Assembly (NCBI GenBank): GCA_026707585.1
Contig: JAPOWQ010000065.1
Span: forward strand, 1 to 37,527
Length of the DNA stretch: 37,527 bases
Direction: 5' to 3'
Origin: Chloroflexota bacterium
GTDB lineage: Bacteria; Chloroflexota; UBA11872
Each line of letters starts with the position of its first letter. Positions within the stretch are counted from its first letter, which is position 1. Shown piece after piece: positions 1-9,446 of this stretch. A program made the translations under genes and the position numbers. Below the pieces are notes generated by a model, which was not told the origin of the DNA, made no database searches, and saw only the letters and a program-made list of their open reading frames with translations.

Positions 1-1132
1 GGTGCATTGGATCGATGGTGGACGTGGTGGACCCATGCGTACAGCGGACGTCATCCGCCATGATTTCGAGGCGCGGAATCGAATCCGCCCGCGGGCCGCG
101 TTGCAACATCAGGTTCCGGTTCTGCTGGTAGGCGTTGGAGCGCTGGGCGTGTGGCTGAACCATGATGGTGCCCGCGTAGACCGACCGCGCCGCGCCGTCC
201 AGCACGTTGACATAGAGCAGGTCGCTGGCCGCGTCTGTCGTCCGGTGATCCTGCAGCGTGTGGTGATCGGCAAACTGCGTGCCGTCCAGGTAAGCCACAC
301 CATTCAAGCGCACGTTGGCGCCCGGGCCGGTCAGCGTGGCTGAGATAGCGCCCTTGTGGAATCGCCCCCCCAGCGTCACGTTGGTTGTCGCCAGCTCGGC
401 ATCGCGTGCCACACGCGCGTGCTGCGAAAGAAAGCCACCGGCCTCGCGGTCCCAGGCTTGCACGTGCGTGTAGCTGAGCCTCGAGCCCGACCCAACGAAC
501 AGCTCCACGCAGCCATTGGCAAAGCCTGGACTTGCTTCCATACTCGAACGCCACCACTCCAGCACGTCAGCCGACGACCCGACGCCTGTCGAAACCAGCG
601 TGCGCGGATACATGGGCTTGTCCGCCGCGTCGACCACGATCACGATCGGAGCTGTGAGCTCCGCCCCGGCTGGAATCCGCACAAACGCTCCGCCGGTCCA
701 CAGCGCGGCGTTCATCGCCTGCAGTTTCCCGGCTGAAGGCGGCGCCAGTTCCGTACCCAGACAGTCAGCTACCGTCGCGCCGTCCGTCTCCGCCGCCGCC
801 GCCAGGCTGGCGACGGTGACGCCCGCACGTTGGGCTTCCGGCGAGGCGTACAGCACCTCCACCAGGCTCCCGCGCTGTCGCAGCAGCACGCTGGCGTTCG
901 GAACTTCCATGGGCAGCGCGAGCTTGGCCGGCTCGGCCCCGTTGGGAGCTGGGGCCGCGCCGGCCCAATCCACCCAACTAGTGTCGGTGCGCCGCCACTC
1001 CTCATCGCTCCAGGCCGGGGCGGGCGTCGTCTGGTAGACGTGCCAGGCGGCCGCGCGCCGCTCACGCAGCCAGGCGGGCTCGCCACGCGACGCCGACAGG
1101 TCGGCAATTAGCTCGGGGGTAGTCAAGATCAT
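1..1132 (-). CDS. sufD: Fe-S cluster assembly protein SufD (C-terminus cut off by window edge)
   Basis: SufD is a scaffold subunit of the cytosolic SufBC2D complex that builds Fe-S clusters. The reading frame runs from ATG at 1132 to the window edge, giving 377 codons with no stop, against about 420-440 in the family, so only the C-terminal end is missing. Visible family features are the central beta-helix, including the stretch N-A-A-L-W-T-G-G-A-F-V, which is very similar to SufB's [11 protein letters not shown], and near the cut end the motif DVRCTHGST. This matches the conserved C-S-H-G segment of SufD that carries the His proposed to act in cluster building. It is the third gene of sufC-sufB-sufD and starts 73 bp after sufB. 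No convincing Shine-Dalgarno is visible, but no other start fits the N-terminus. The identification is firm; the missing C-terminus cannot be assessed. Confidence 0.93.
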   Translation of the reverse strand, partial: MILTTPELIADLSASRGEPAWLRERRAAAWHVYQTTPAPAWSDEEWRRTDTSWVDWAGAAPAPNGAEPAKLALPMEVPNASVLLRQRGSLVEVLYASPEAQRAGVTVASLAAAAETDGATVADCLGTELAPPSAGKLQAMNAALWTGGAFVRIPAGAELTAPIVIVVDAADKPMYPRTLVSTGVGSSADVLEWWRSSMEASPGFANGCVELFVGSGSRLSYTHVQAWDREAGGFLSQHARVARDAELATTNVTLGGRFHKGAISATLTGPGANVRLNGVAYLDGTQFADHHTLQDHRTTDAASDLLYVNVLDGAARSVYAGTIMVQPHAQRSNAYQQNRNLMLQRGPRADSIPRLEIMADDVRCTHGSTTSTIDPMH

Positions 1133-1205
1133 TGTTGTGCGCGAGCCGATCTCAACCAGCGGGGCGACCCGTGCTCACGTGCGTCGGCAAGGCTGGTCAG
1201 TAACG

Positions 1206-2612
1206 CTAGCCGATCGAGCCTTCCATCTGGAGTTCGATGAGGCGGTTCATCTCGACCGCGTATTCCATCGGCAACTCCTTGACGATTGGCTCGATGAACC
1301 CGCTGACGACCATCGCCATCGCCTGCTCCTGCGTCAGCCCGCGGCTCATCAGGTAGAACAGCTGCTGGTCGCTGACCTTGCTGACCGTGGCCTCATGCTG
1401 GATGGCGACATCGCTCTCTTCGATGTCCATGTAGGGATAGGTGTCGGAGCGCGAACGGTCGTCGATGAGCAAAGCGTCGCATTCCACGTTTGATCGGCAG
1501 CGCTCGGCCTCCGGCATCACCTGCACGTAACCGCGGTAGGCGGTGCGTCCGCCCTTGCGACTGATTGACTTTGAGGTGATCAACGATGAAGTGTCGGGTG
1601 CGGCGTGCACCATCTTGGCCCCCGCGTCCTGGTGTTGATCTTCGCCGGCAAACGCGATGGACAGCACCTCGCCGTGCGCGCCCGGCTCCATCAGATAGAC
1701 GGCCGGGTACTTCATGGTGACCTTGCTGCCCAGGTTGCCGTCCACCCATTCCATGGTGGCGTCGCGGTACGCGACAGCGCGCTTGGTCACGAGATTGAAC
1801 ACGTCGGTCGACCAGTTCTGGATGGTCGTGTAGCGGCAACGGCCGCCCTCCTTGACGATGATCTCGACAACCGCCGAATGCAGGGAGTCGGTCGCATAGA
1901 CCGGTGCCGTGCAGCCCTCGACGTAGTGCACGTAAGCGCCGGGCTCCACGATGATCAGGGTTCGCTCGAACTGCCCCATGTTCTCGGCGTTGATGCGGAA
2001 GTAGGCCTGCAACGGGATTTCCACTCGCACGCCTTCGGGCACGTAGACGAAGCTGCCGCCGCTCCAGACCGCGCTGTTCAGCGCCGCGAACTTGTTGTCG
2101 CCATTGGGAATGACCGTGCCAAAGTACTCGCGCACGACGTCCTCGTGCTCGCGCAGGCCGGAGTCCATGTCCAGGAAGATCACGCCCTGCTCTTCCAGGT
2201 CGTCGCGGATGCTGTGGTAGACGACCTCGGAGTCGTATTGCGCGCCGACGCCCGCCAGGAACTTGCGCTCGGCCTCGGGGATGCCCAGCTTGTCGAAGGT
2301 GGACTTGATGTCCTCCGGCACGTCGTCCCACGAGCGGGCCTGCCGGTCCTGCGGGCGGATGTAGTAGTGGATGTCGTCGAAGTCGATGCGCGAGAGATCG
2401 GCGCCCCAGGTGGGCATCGGCTTGCGCTCGAACTGGCGCAACGCCTCCAGCCGGAAATCCAGCATCCAGGCCGGCTCGTCCTTCTGGCGCGAGATTTCCC
2501 GCACCACGCTTTCGCTCAGGCCTTTGGGCGACGTGTAGACGGGCTGAATGTCGTCGTGAAACCCGAACTTATAGGTGTCCAGCCCGACTTGGTCGATGTC
2601 TTTGACCGCCAT
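1206..2612 (-). CDS. sufB: Fe-S cluster assembly scaffold SufB
   Basis: SufB is the core scaffold of the SUF system, on which sulfur and iron are assembled together with SufC ATPase and SufD. The 468-residue protein has the usual family length and is highly conserved. Visible segments include [17 protein letters not shown] (about 179-195), the beta-helix stretch [12 protein letters not shown] (223-234) and the C-terminal hallmark [16 protein letters not shown]. Cys378 in the VECDALL segment aligns with the Cys implicated in cluster assembly in E. coli SufB (Cys405); that alignment is by eye. The ATG at 2612 lies 2 bp beyond the sufC stop and is preceded by GAGGA inside the end of sufC, so the two genes are translationally linked. 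Nothing is unusual in composition. Confidence 0.97.
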   Translation of the reverse strand: MAVKDIDQVGLDTYKFGFHDDIQPVYTSPKGLSESVVREISRQKDEPAWMLDFRLEALRQFERKPMPTWGADLSRIDFDDIHYYIRPQDRQARSWDDVPEDIKSTFDKLGIPEAERKFLAGVGAQYDSEVVYHSIRDDLEEQGVIFLDMDSGLREHEDVVREYFGTVIPNGDNKFAALNSAVWSGGSFVYVPEGVRVEIPLQAYFRINAENMGQFERTLIIVEPGAYVHYVEGCTAPVYATDSLHSAVVEIIVKEGGRCRYTTIQNWSTDVFNLVTKRAVAYRDATMEWVDGNLGSKVTMKYPAVYLMEPGAHGEVLSIAFAGEDQHQDAGAKMVHAAPDTSSLITSKSISRKGGRTAYRGYVQVMPEAERCRSNVECDALLIDDRSRSDTYPYMDIEESDVAIQHEATVSKVSDQQLFYLMSRGLTQEQAMAMVVSGFIEPIVKELPMEYAVEMNRLIELQMEGSIG

Positions 2613-2614
2613 GG

Positions 2615-3388
<774 letters not shown>

Positions 3389-3494
3389 TCGCGGTGGGAG
3401 GTCTCCTGATGCTGGTGGCCGTGACACGCAGTCATAGCGGCTTGGAGTAACGGTGCGCGTCGGGGCTCCTGGCCGGGCCCGACGCCTCAGTCCA

Positions 3495-3523
3495 AACGTA
3501 GCATCGCGCACTCGCGCGGCCAA
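3495..3523 (-). promoter_or_regulatory. Candidate promoter of the sufCBD operon
   Basis: On the minus strand there is a TTGGCC hexamer (3518-3523), a 17-bp spacer and TACGTT (3495-3500), with an extended -10 TGC immediately before the -10. It would give a leader of about 100 nt ahead of sufC. The rest of the 264-bp gap between sufC and kamA (3389-3652) shows no other convincing element; no clear IscR- or SufR-type operator was recognised. The assignment rests only on hexamer similarity and spacing. Confidence 0.4.
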
Positions 3524-3652
3524 GTTTATGCCGGTTTTTCGGTGAAAACCCCCGGCGGGCAGACGGGACGCGCGGCATTTCGTAGGCTTGGAGCAGTCGG
3601 AATCGGCGTCCCGCCGAGACGGGCGGGCGTTTCTCAAGGGGTTGCCGCAGCC

Positions 3653-4783
3653 ATGCCGCCAAAGGTCCGTCGTCCACGCGCCGAATGGCAGGAACAGCTC
3701 GCGCAAGGCGTACGCGACGTGCGGGCCATTCCCGGACTGACCGAGGAGCAGTACAAACGGCTGGAGGCCGTGGCCAGGGAATACCCGTTCTTCACGACCC
3801 CGTACTACCTGAGCCTGATTGAGGAGATGGACGCCAGCGACCCCATCTACATCCAGCAGATGCCGGATGCGGTGGAGTTCGAGGATTCCGAGTTTCTTGA
3901 AGACGATCCGCTGGACGAGGAAGACGACATGCCGGTGCGGCACCTCACCCACCGCTACCCGGACCGCGTGCTCTTTGTCGTCACGCACACCTGCGCCATG
4001 TACTGCCGGTTTTGCACGCGCAAGCGCAAGGTGGGCAAGAACCCGGTGCCGCCGCCGCATGAGTTGGAGGCGGTGTTCGATTACATCCGGGCCCACCCGG
4101 AGATTCGGGACGTGCTGCTCAGCGGCGGCGACCCGCTGACGCTGACCGACGGCGCCCTGGAGTGGATCATCGCGAATCTGTACGACATTCCGCACGTGGA
4201 GTTGATCCGCATGGGGACCAAGATCCCCTGCGTCAACCCGGCCCGCATCACCGACGAGCTCTGCGAGATGCTGGCGCGCTATCAGCCGTTTTACCTGAAC
4301 ACGCACTTCAACCACCCACGTGAACTCACGCCCGAGGCTCGCGCTGCCTGCGGCCGGCTGGTGGACCACGGCATTCCGGTTGGCTGCCAGACCGTGCTCC
4401 TGCGTGGCGTCAACGACGACGCCGAGACTATGAAGCAGCTCATGCATGAACTATTGAAGGCGCGGGTCAAGCCCTACTACATCTACCAGGCCGACCTGGT
4501 GAAGGGAACCGACCACTTTCGAACGTCGGTGCAAAAGGGCCTGGAAATCATGGAAGCGCTGCAGGGGCATACCACGGGGTTTGGGGTGCCGCAGTACATC
4601 ATCGACGCGCCGGGCGGGGGCGGGAAGATCCCGGTGTCGCCCTCGCGAATCGTTGAGCTGACCGACGAGAAGATTGTGCTGCGGAATTACGAGGGCAACG
4701 AGTACGAGTACCCCGCCGCCGGCTACGACGCCGATACCGTCCCCCGGGCGATTCCCGACTACTTCCCCGCCTTTAACGAATAA
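3653..4783 (+). CDS. kamA: Lysine 2,3-aminomutase-type radical SAM enzyme (KamA family)
   Basis: KamA enzymes use a [4Fe-4S] cluster, S-adenosylmethionine and PLP to move the alpha-amino group of an amino acid to the beta carbon. The radical SAM motif CAMYCRFC places cluster ligands at C114, C118 and C121, followed by LLSGGDPLTL. Asp281 (YQADL) and Asp318 (IIDAP) and Lys325 (GGGGKIPV) have the same mutual spacing as Asp293, Asp330 and the PLP lysine 337 of Clostridium lysine aminomutase. Since glutamate aminomutases differ at the two aspartates, L-lysine is the likeliest substrate. The protein is short (376 aa against about 416) because the C-terminal zinc-binding tail is absent. The open frame extends to 3542, but ATG 3653, 11 nt after AAGGGG, fits best. 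No AblB acetyltransferase lies beside it, so the fate of beta-lysine is unknown. An EpmB-like role in EF-P modification is less likely but not excluded. Confidence 0.88.
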   Translation: MPPKVRRPRAEWQEQLAQGVRDVRAIPGLTEEQYKRLEAVAREYPFFTTPYYLSLIEEMDASDPIYIQQMPDAVEFEDSEFLEDDPLDEEDDMPVRHLTHRYPDRVLFVVTHTCAMYCRFCTRKRKVGKNPVPPPHELEAVFDYIRAHPEIRDVLLSGGDPLTLTDGALEWIIANLYDIPHVELIRMGTKIPCVNPARITDELCEMLARYQPFYLNTHFNHPRELTPEARAACGRLVDHGIPVGCQTVLLRGVNDDAETMKQLMHELLKARVKPYYIYQADLVKGTDHFRTSVQKGLEIMEALQGHTTGFGVPQYIIDAPGGGGKIPVSPSRIVELTDEKIVLRNYEGNEYEYPAAGYDADTVPRAIPDYFPAFNE

Positions 4784-4987
4784 GCGCCCATATCGGGCCC
4801 GCCGGCGGCGCCGGCAGGCGCAAGTACCCTCCACAAACCGTCGCGCGGCCGCTGCGCCGGTCGCTGCGGCGCGGGTCCCGCCTTGCGTCGATCACGCTGG
4901 CGTAACAGACTGGCGTCGCTGTCGTTGGATTGCTGTAACGGTGTGTCCTATCGCCGGTCGACGGCTTTCACCGCCTTGGGAGTTGAG

Positions 4988-6934
4988 ATGCGCAAGCTAG
5001 TCATTGGTCTCGTCGTTGCAATGGTCGTGTTAGCACTGGCCGCTCCGACCCACGCGCTCGAATGCGACGGCATCAGGCTCAGCGACGGCTGCCTGTTCAC
5101 CAAGACCGGCGGCGATACGCCAAACGTGCCTGACGATGGCTACGCGGTGACCAATGCTGGCGAGGTGCCGATGTGGGACTTCGTGCGCGACAAGGACCTC
5201 CAGGCGCTGGGCTACCCCATCAGCGGACGTTGGGTGGAAGGCCCCTTCACGCTGCAGGCCTTTCAGAAGGTGATCCTGCAATGGGATTCGGTCAACGGAC
5301 GCATGAACTGGTACAACACGCTCGACGCGCTGGCCAACCGCTATCCGCGGGTTGAACTGCCCAATGTTCCGCCGCACCAGGTCCTGCCTGAAGATCGCGG
5401 TGTCACCAACTTCTCGGTCATCGTCCAGAACCATCTGGCGCTGCTTGACGCGAATCCGAAGATCAAGGCGGAGTTCCTCGCCGAGCCCAACTGGCTGAAT
5501 CTCTATGGCCTCCCCATCCGCTACGAGGAACGGGAAGTCAACGGGAATCCGCAGGGCCTGCAGTTGCTGCGTGCCCAGCGGATCGTGTTCGAGGTCTGGA
5601 ACGTGCCTGCGCCGGGCACCTCGCTCGGACGCGTCGGGCGCCAGAACGTCCCCGACAAGGTGAAAAAGCTCAGCAACGTGATCATTCCGAACGCCGCCAA
5701 GCCACCCATCACGGCGGCCCAGGCCGGTGACGCCGACGCGGTGCCGCCGACGACCACCCCGGTCACGACCACCACCCCCACGACCGACCGCACGCCGGTG
5801 CCCAGCCCCGAGCCCACGGCTCGGACGACACCGGTGCCGGTGTCCAATATCCCCCTGCCGCGAACGCTCCCGCGTGGGCTGACCGGCTTCGGCATCCAGG
5901 GTGAGTTCCGCCGTCCCGACGACGGTCGGCTGGGTGACCTGATAACTGGCGCCGGGCTGAACTGGGTGAAGCAGCAGATTCCCTGGCAGGAAGTGGAAAC
6001 TCGCCCCGGCGTATTCAACTGGGGGCCGACCGACCGCTTCGTCAACACGATGCGCGGCAAGGGCCTGAACATCCTGCTGAGCATCGTGAAGTCCCCGGAC
6101 TTCTACAAGGCCGAGCAAAGCAAAGTCGGCACGACGCACGGTCGTCCCCACAGTCCGGAGACGCTGCGCGACTTCATGCGCGAAATGGCGGCGCGCTACA
6201 AGGGCCGCGTCCAGGCCTATGAGATCTGGAACGAGGAGAACCTCTCGCTCGAGTGGGGCACCTTCTCCAACGCCTCCTACAGCCAGTTCATCCAACTGCT
6301 GAAGAACGGCTACTGGGGCGTCAAGGAGTCGGACCCCAACGCGATCGTGGTGCTCGGCGCGCCGACGCCAACCGGCGTGATGAACAACACCATTGCCATC
6401 GATGACGCGATCTACCTGCAGCGCATTTTCGACTTCAATAACGGCGAGGTCTTCAACTACTTCGAAGCTCTGGGCGTGCATCCGAACGGTGGCCCAAACG
6501 CGCCGGACGATTGGGTCGGCCGCGCCCACAACAGCAACGCCAAGTGCGGCGGCGGCTGGTCCACCCACCCCAGCTTCTTCTTCGACCGCTACAAGGAGCT
6601 CTACAACCTGATGGCGGCCCGTGGGCACCCGGAGAAGACGGTCTGGTTCACCGAGTTCGGCTGGGCCACGATTGACGGCCCCGGCGCGCCCGCCGCGCCC
6701 GCCAAGGGCTACGAGTACGCGGCCTGCAACTCGGAAGCCGATCAGGCCAACTTCTTCGTTCGGTCCTTCGCCAAGGTTCGGGCCGAAAGCCCGTACGTCA
6801 CCCACATGATCATGTGGAACCTGAACTTCCAGCAGGTTGTGCCCAACACGGACGAAAAGTGGGCGTTCGGAATCCTGCGTGCCGATCTGTCGCCGCGACC
6901 GGCCTACAACGCAATCAAGGCGATGCCCAAGTAG
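4988..6934 (+). CDS. Secreted clan GH-A glycoside-hydrolase-like protein with N-terminal repeat domain
   Basis: This is a 648-residue exported protein of unknown substrate. ATG 4988 follows GGGAG and opens a signal peptide with a hydrophobic core at about 4-19 and an A-x-A-type end (THA, 21-23). Residues about 25-235 contain two modules (around GYPISGRW, 75-82, and YGLPIRYE, 173-180) resembling repeats that Chloroflexota attach to many exported proteins. A Thr/Pro-rich linker (about 253-290) leads to a TIM-barrel domain (about 298-648) with the clan GH-A signatures W-N-E (Glu416, acid/base) and T-E-F-G-W (Glu556, nucleophile). Cys520 and Cys580 could form a disulfide. It resembles GH39/GH5-like families, but I cannot assign one. 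It stands alone between kamA and a strong terminator and probably acts on polysaccharide or glycoconjugates outside the cell. Confidence 0.8.
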   Translation: MRKLVIGLVVAMVVLALAAPTHALECDGIRLSDGCLFTKTGGDTPNVPDDGYAVTNAGEVPMWDFVRDKDLQALGYPISGRWVEGPFTLQAFQKVILQWDSVNGRMNWYNTLDALANRYPRVELPNVPPHQVLPEDRGVTNFSVIVQNHLALLDANPKIKAEFLAEPNWLNLYGLPIRYEEREVNGNPQGLQLLRAQRIVFEVWNVPAPGTSLGRVGRQNVPDKVKKLSNVIIPNAAKPPITAAQAGDADAVPPTTTPVTTTTPTTDRTPVPSPEPTARTTPVPVSNIPLPRTLPRGLTGFGIQGEFRRPDDGRLGDLITGAGLNWVKQQIPWQEVETRPGVFNWGPTDRFVNTMRGKGLNILLSIVKSPDFYKAEQSKVGTTHGRPHSPETLRDFMREMAARYKGRVQAYEIWNEENLSLEWGTFSNASYSQFIQLLKNGYWGVKESDPNAIVVLGAPTPTGVMNNTIAIDDAIYLQRIFDFNNGEVFNYFEALGVHPNGGPNAPDDWVGRAHNSNAKCGGGWSTHPSFFFDRYKELYNLMAARGHPEKTVWFTEFGWATIDGPGAPAAPAKGYEYAACNSEADQANFFVRSFAKVRAESPYVTHMIMWNLNFQQVVPNTDEKWAFGILRADLSPRPAYNAIKAMPK

Positions 6935-6951
6935 CGCCAAGGCTGCTAGCG

Positions 6952-6986
6952 AGGCGGGGCCTGGACGGGCAGTCCAGGTCCCGCCT
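6952..6986 (+). terminator. Strong hairpin after the secreted hydrolase gene
   Basis: A 15-bp stem is formed by 6952-6966 and 6972-6986, with one G-T wobble and a 5-nt loop (GGGCA). It begins 17 bp after the stop codon. The tail (CTTGTC) is poor in T, so termination may be weak or factor-assisted. It separates the hydrolase from rsmI. Confidence 0.7.
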
Positions 6987-7020
6987 CTTGTCAAGTCGGC
7001 CCAGGCCGCTCCGCGCTGCG

Positions 7021-7026
7021 TAGACT
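7021..7026 (+). promoter_or_regulatory. Possible -10 element (TAGACT) directly ahead of rsmI
   Basis: TAGACT ends 6 nt before the rsmI ATG at 7033, so a start site at the usual distance would give a leaderless or nearly leaderless mRNA. It lies just after the terminator hairpin, where a new promoter would be expected. No good -35 hexamer is present at 16-18 bp, so this is a weak call. Confidence 0.3.
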
Positions 7027-7032
7027 CGTTGC

Positions 7033-7878
7033 ATGGGCACGCTCTTCGTGGTCGCGACCCCGATCGGCAACCTGGAGGACCTGACCTTCCGGGCGGCCCG
7101 TGTTCTGCGCTCGGTGGAGGTAGTGGTAGCCGAGGACGCGCAGCGCGCCCGCAAGCTCTTGGGGCACTTGGGCTGCGCCCCCAAGATCATCACCTACCGC
7201 GAGGACAGTCCCGAGAGCCGCGAGGACGCCGTCATCGAACGGCTGCGGGCCGGCGACGCGGCGCTCATCGTTGACGCGGGAACGCCCGGCGTCTCCGATC
7301 CAGGCCCGGACCTGCTGGCGCGTGTGCGGGCCGAAGGGTTGCCTATCGTCCCCATCCCAGGACCCTCGGCGCTTGCGGCGGCGCTCTCCGTCGTGTCGTT
7401 CGCCCGCCAGCCCGTGGCATTTCTGGCTTTTCTGCCGGAGCGGCGGGTTCGGCGGCAGCGCCTCGTACGCCGCGCCGCCGACACGGCGCGCACGCTGGTC
7501 ATCTACCTGCCGCCGCACGGCGCGGCGGCGCGCCTGGCCGAACTGGAATCGTGGTTGGGCGATGTTCCGGCGGCGCTGTGCCGCGAACTTACGAAGCTCC
7601 ACGAGGAAATCCTGGAGTCCACCCTGGCTCACATTGCCAACCGCGTGGCCGTCGTAGGCGCCCGCGGCGAACTCACGGTCGTAATCGACGTCGGCGGCGT
7701 GGCTGAGGCGCCTCAGGTCGACCAGGCGACGGTGGAGGAGCAGCTGCGAATCCATCTGGACGCTGGAACGCGACCGGCCAAAGCGGCCGGTGCCGTGGCG
7801 CGGGCGCTGAATCTGCCCCGCGAGGATGTTTACCGAATTGCGCGTGAGCTGCGCGAACCGCCGCGCGGCAGCGCGTAG
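7033..7878 (+). CDS. rsmI: 16S rRNA (cytidine-1402-2'-O)-methyltransferase RsmI
   Basis: RsmI methylates the ribose 2'-OH of C1402 in 16S rRNA using S-adenosylmethionine, tuning decoding in the P site. The 281-residue protein matches the family length. It opens with LFVVATPIGNLEDLT (residues 4-18), the signature of this tetrapyrrole-methylase-fold family, followed by EDAQRARKLL, DAGTPGVSDPG and PIPGPSALAAALS. The C-terminal part (about 235-281) carries the small helical domain usual in RsmI. The ATG at 7033 has no clear Shine-Dalgarno but sits 6 nt after a TAGACT hexamer, which suggests a leaderless transcript. The gene starts the housekeeping run that continues with metG 39 bp downstream. 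Confidence 0.95.
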   Translation: MGTLFVVATPIGNLEDLTFRAARVLRSVEVVVAEDAQRARKLLGHLGCAPKIITYREDSPESREDAVIERLRAGDAALIVDAGTPGVSDPGPDLLARVRAEGLPIVPIPGPSALAAALSVVSFARQPVAFLAFLPERRVRRQRLVRRAADTARTLVIYLPPHGAAARLAELESWLGDVPAALCRELTKLHEEILESTLAHIANRVAVVGARGELTVVIDVGGVAEAPQVDQATVEEQLRIHLDAGTRPAKAAGAVARALNLPREDVYRIARELREPPRGSA

Positions 7879-7917
7879 AATCGCGCTGTCGACCACCGCA
7901 CGGCCACTAGTCCCACC

Positions 7918-9441
7918 TTGTCGCGCTACTACCTGACCACGTCCATCCCCTACCCCAGCGGCGAGCCGCACGTGGGGCACTCGTTCGAGATGATCACGGC
8001 CGATGCCATGGCGCGCTATCGGCGGCTGCGCGGGCAGGACGTCTTTTTCTTGGGTGGCCTGGACGAGAACAGCCAGCGCGTCAGCCGTTCGGCTCGCGAG
8101 GAAGGGATCGAACCCCAGGCCTACGTGGATCAGGCCGCCGTGCGCTTTCGCACGGCCTGGGATCTGGTGGGCGTGGAGTTTGACGACTTCGTGCGCACCA
8201 CGGAGCCGAGGCATCTGCAAACGGTGCGCGCGTTCTACCAACGGGTGTTCGATAGCGGCGATATCTACTTGGGCCGGTACGAGGGCTGGTACTGCGTTCG
8301 CTGCGAGGCCTTCTACGGCGACGACGAACTGGTCGATGGCTGCTGTCCAACGCACCGCGTGCCGCCGGAGTGGGTGGAAGAGGACAACTACTTCTTCGCC
8401 CTGTCGCGCTACCAGGAACCGCTGCTGGAGCTCTACGAACAGCGCCCGGACTTCGTCTGGCCCGAGTCGCGGCGTAACGAGATGCTGGGGTTTCTCCGGC
8501 AGGGGCTCAAGGACTTCAGCATCTCGCGAGCCACCGGCGGCTGGGGATTGCCGTTGCCGAACGATCCCAGCCACGTCATCTACGTCTGGTTCGACGCGCT
8601 CATCAACTACATCACGGGGATTGGCTTCGGTCAGCCCGGTGGTGACGACCTGTTCGCGCAGCGCTGGCCCGCGGACGTGCATGTCGTCGGCAAGGACATC
8701 GTGCGCTTTCACGCGATTTACTGGCCGGCCATGCTCATGGCGGCGGGCGTGGAGGTGCCGCGGCAGGTCTGCGTGCACGGCTGGGTCAACTTTGCCGGCG
8801 AGGAGTTGAGCCAGAGCGGCGGCCACGTCGTGCGCCCCGCCGAGGTCGTTGAACGGTTCGGCTCGGACGCGCTGCGCTATTTCCTGCTGCGCGAGGTGGC
8901 CTATGAACGCGACGGCGACTTCACCTGGGAAGGCATGGCGCGCCGTTATCAGCACGACTTGGGCAACGACCTGGGCAACCTGGTGTTGCGCAGCACCTCC
9001 ATGTTGCATCGCTACCTGGACGGTGTGGCGCCTGAACTCACGAACCTGACGAGTCAGGAGTCTGAGCTGCGCGCGGCCGAGCAGACCGCCTGGGAAGTGG
9101 CTGCCCACCAGTACGAGAACTGGCGCTTCCACTTGGCCCTGGCCGCCGTCTGGCGCTATGTCACCGCTGTGAATCAGTACATCGAGCGGACCGAGCCCTG
9201 GCGGCTGGCCAGGGACGACGCCCGGCAATCGCGGCTGCGAACGGTCCTCGCCATGCTCATGGACGCGCTGCCTCGTATCGCCACCATGATTCGTCCAGCT
9301 ATCCCGCAGACGGCGGACGCTATCGAGGAGCAACTGGGAATCGTGGGACGGCCGGCAGTCTGGGGTGACGACGGCGGGGTGATCGAAGCCGGACAGCAGG
9401 TCCCCGGCGGCCCGCCGCTGTTCCCGCGTCTGGACGGGTAG
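7918..9441 (+). CDS. metG: Methionyl-tRNA synthetase with an aberrant KMSKS motif
   Basis: MetRS charges tRNA-Met with methionine in the cytosol. The 507-residue protein has the class I Rossmann start with the HIGH-type motif HVGH (18-21), a Cys/His cluster in the connective-peptide region (C126, C129, C142, C143, H146), and the anticodon-binding helical domain after about residue 340 (DLGNDLGNLVLR). It ends without the C-terminal EMAP-II-like tRNA-binding domain, as in many bacterial MetRS. The striking oddity is at 296-300: where family members have KMSKS followed by K/R/L-G-N-V-V, this protein has ELSQS-GGHVV, so both lysines of the ATP-handling loop are missing. The surrounding sequence (HGWVNF before, ALRYFLLREV after) is normal. 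The start is TTG 7918; no ATG/GTG fits. It could be a specialised paralogue rather than the housekeeping enzyme. Confidence 0.9.
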   Translation: MSRYYLTTSIPYPSGEPHVGHSFEMITADAMARYRRLRGQDVFFLGGLDENSQRVSRSAREEGIEPQAYVDQAAVRFRTAWDLVGVEFDDFVRTTEPRHLQTVRAFYQRVFDSGDIYLGRYEGWYCVRCEAFYGDDELVDGCCPTHRVPPEWVEEDNYFFALSRYQEPLLELYEQRPDFVWPESRRNEMLGFLRQGLKDFSISRATGGWGLPLPNDPSHVIYVWFDALINYITGIGFGQPGGDDLFAQRWPADVHVVGKDIVRFHAIYWPAMLMAAGVEVPRQVCVHGWVNFAGEELSQSGGHVVRPAEVVERFGSDALRYFLLREVAYERDGDFTWEGMARRYQHDLGNDLGNLVLRSTSMLHRYLDGVAPELTNLTSQESELRAAEQTAWEVAAHQYENWRFHLALAAVWRYVTAVNQYIERTEPWRLARDDARQSRLRTVLAMLMDALPRIATMIRPAIPQTADAIEEQLGIVGRPAVWGDDGGVIEAGQQVPGGPPLFPRLDG

Positions 9442-9446
9442 CCCGG

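Noticed and set aside
3389-4447. Long upstream extension of the sufC reading frame on the minus strand (610 codons in all)
   Set aside because: The added part is antisense to the well-conserved aminomutase gene, shows no family features, and SufC is complete from ATG 3388.
4801-4815. GCCGG-CGGCG-CCGGC palindrome after kamA, as a terminator
   Set aside because: The stem is only 5 bp and no T-tract follows; the GC-rich stretch yields such palindromes easily. The 204-bp gap shows nothing else convincing.
5030-9333. Two very long minus-strand open frames (654 and 780 codons) opposite the hydrolase, rsmI and metG
   Set aside because: They mirror strongly conserved plus-strand genes; long antisense frames are expected in GC-rich DNA, and their translations show no recognisable domain.
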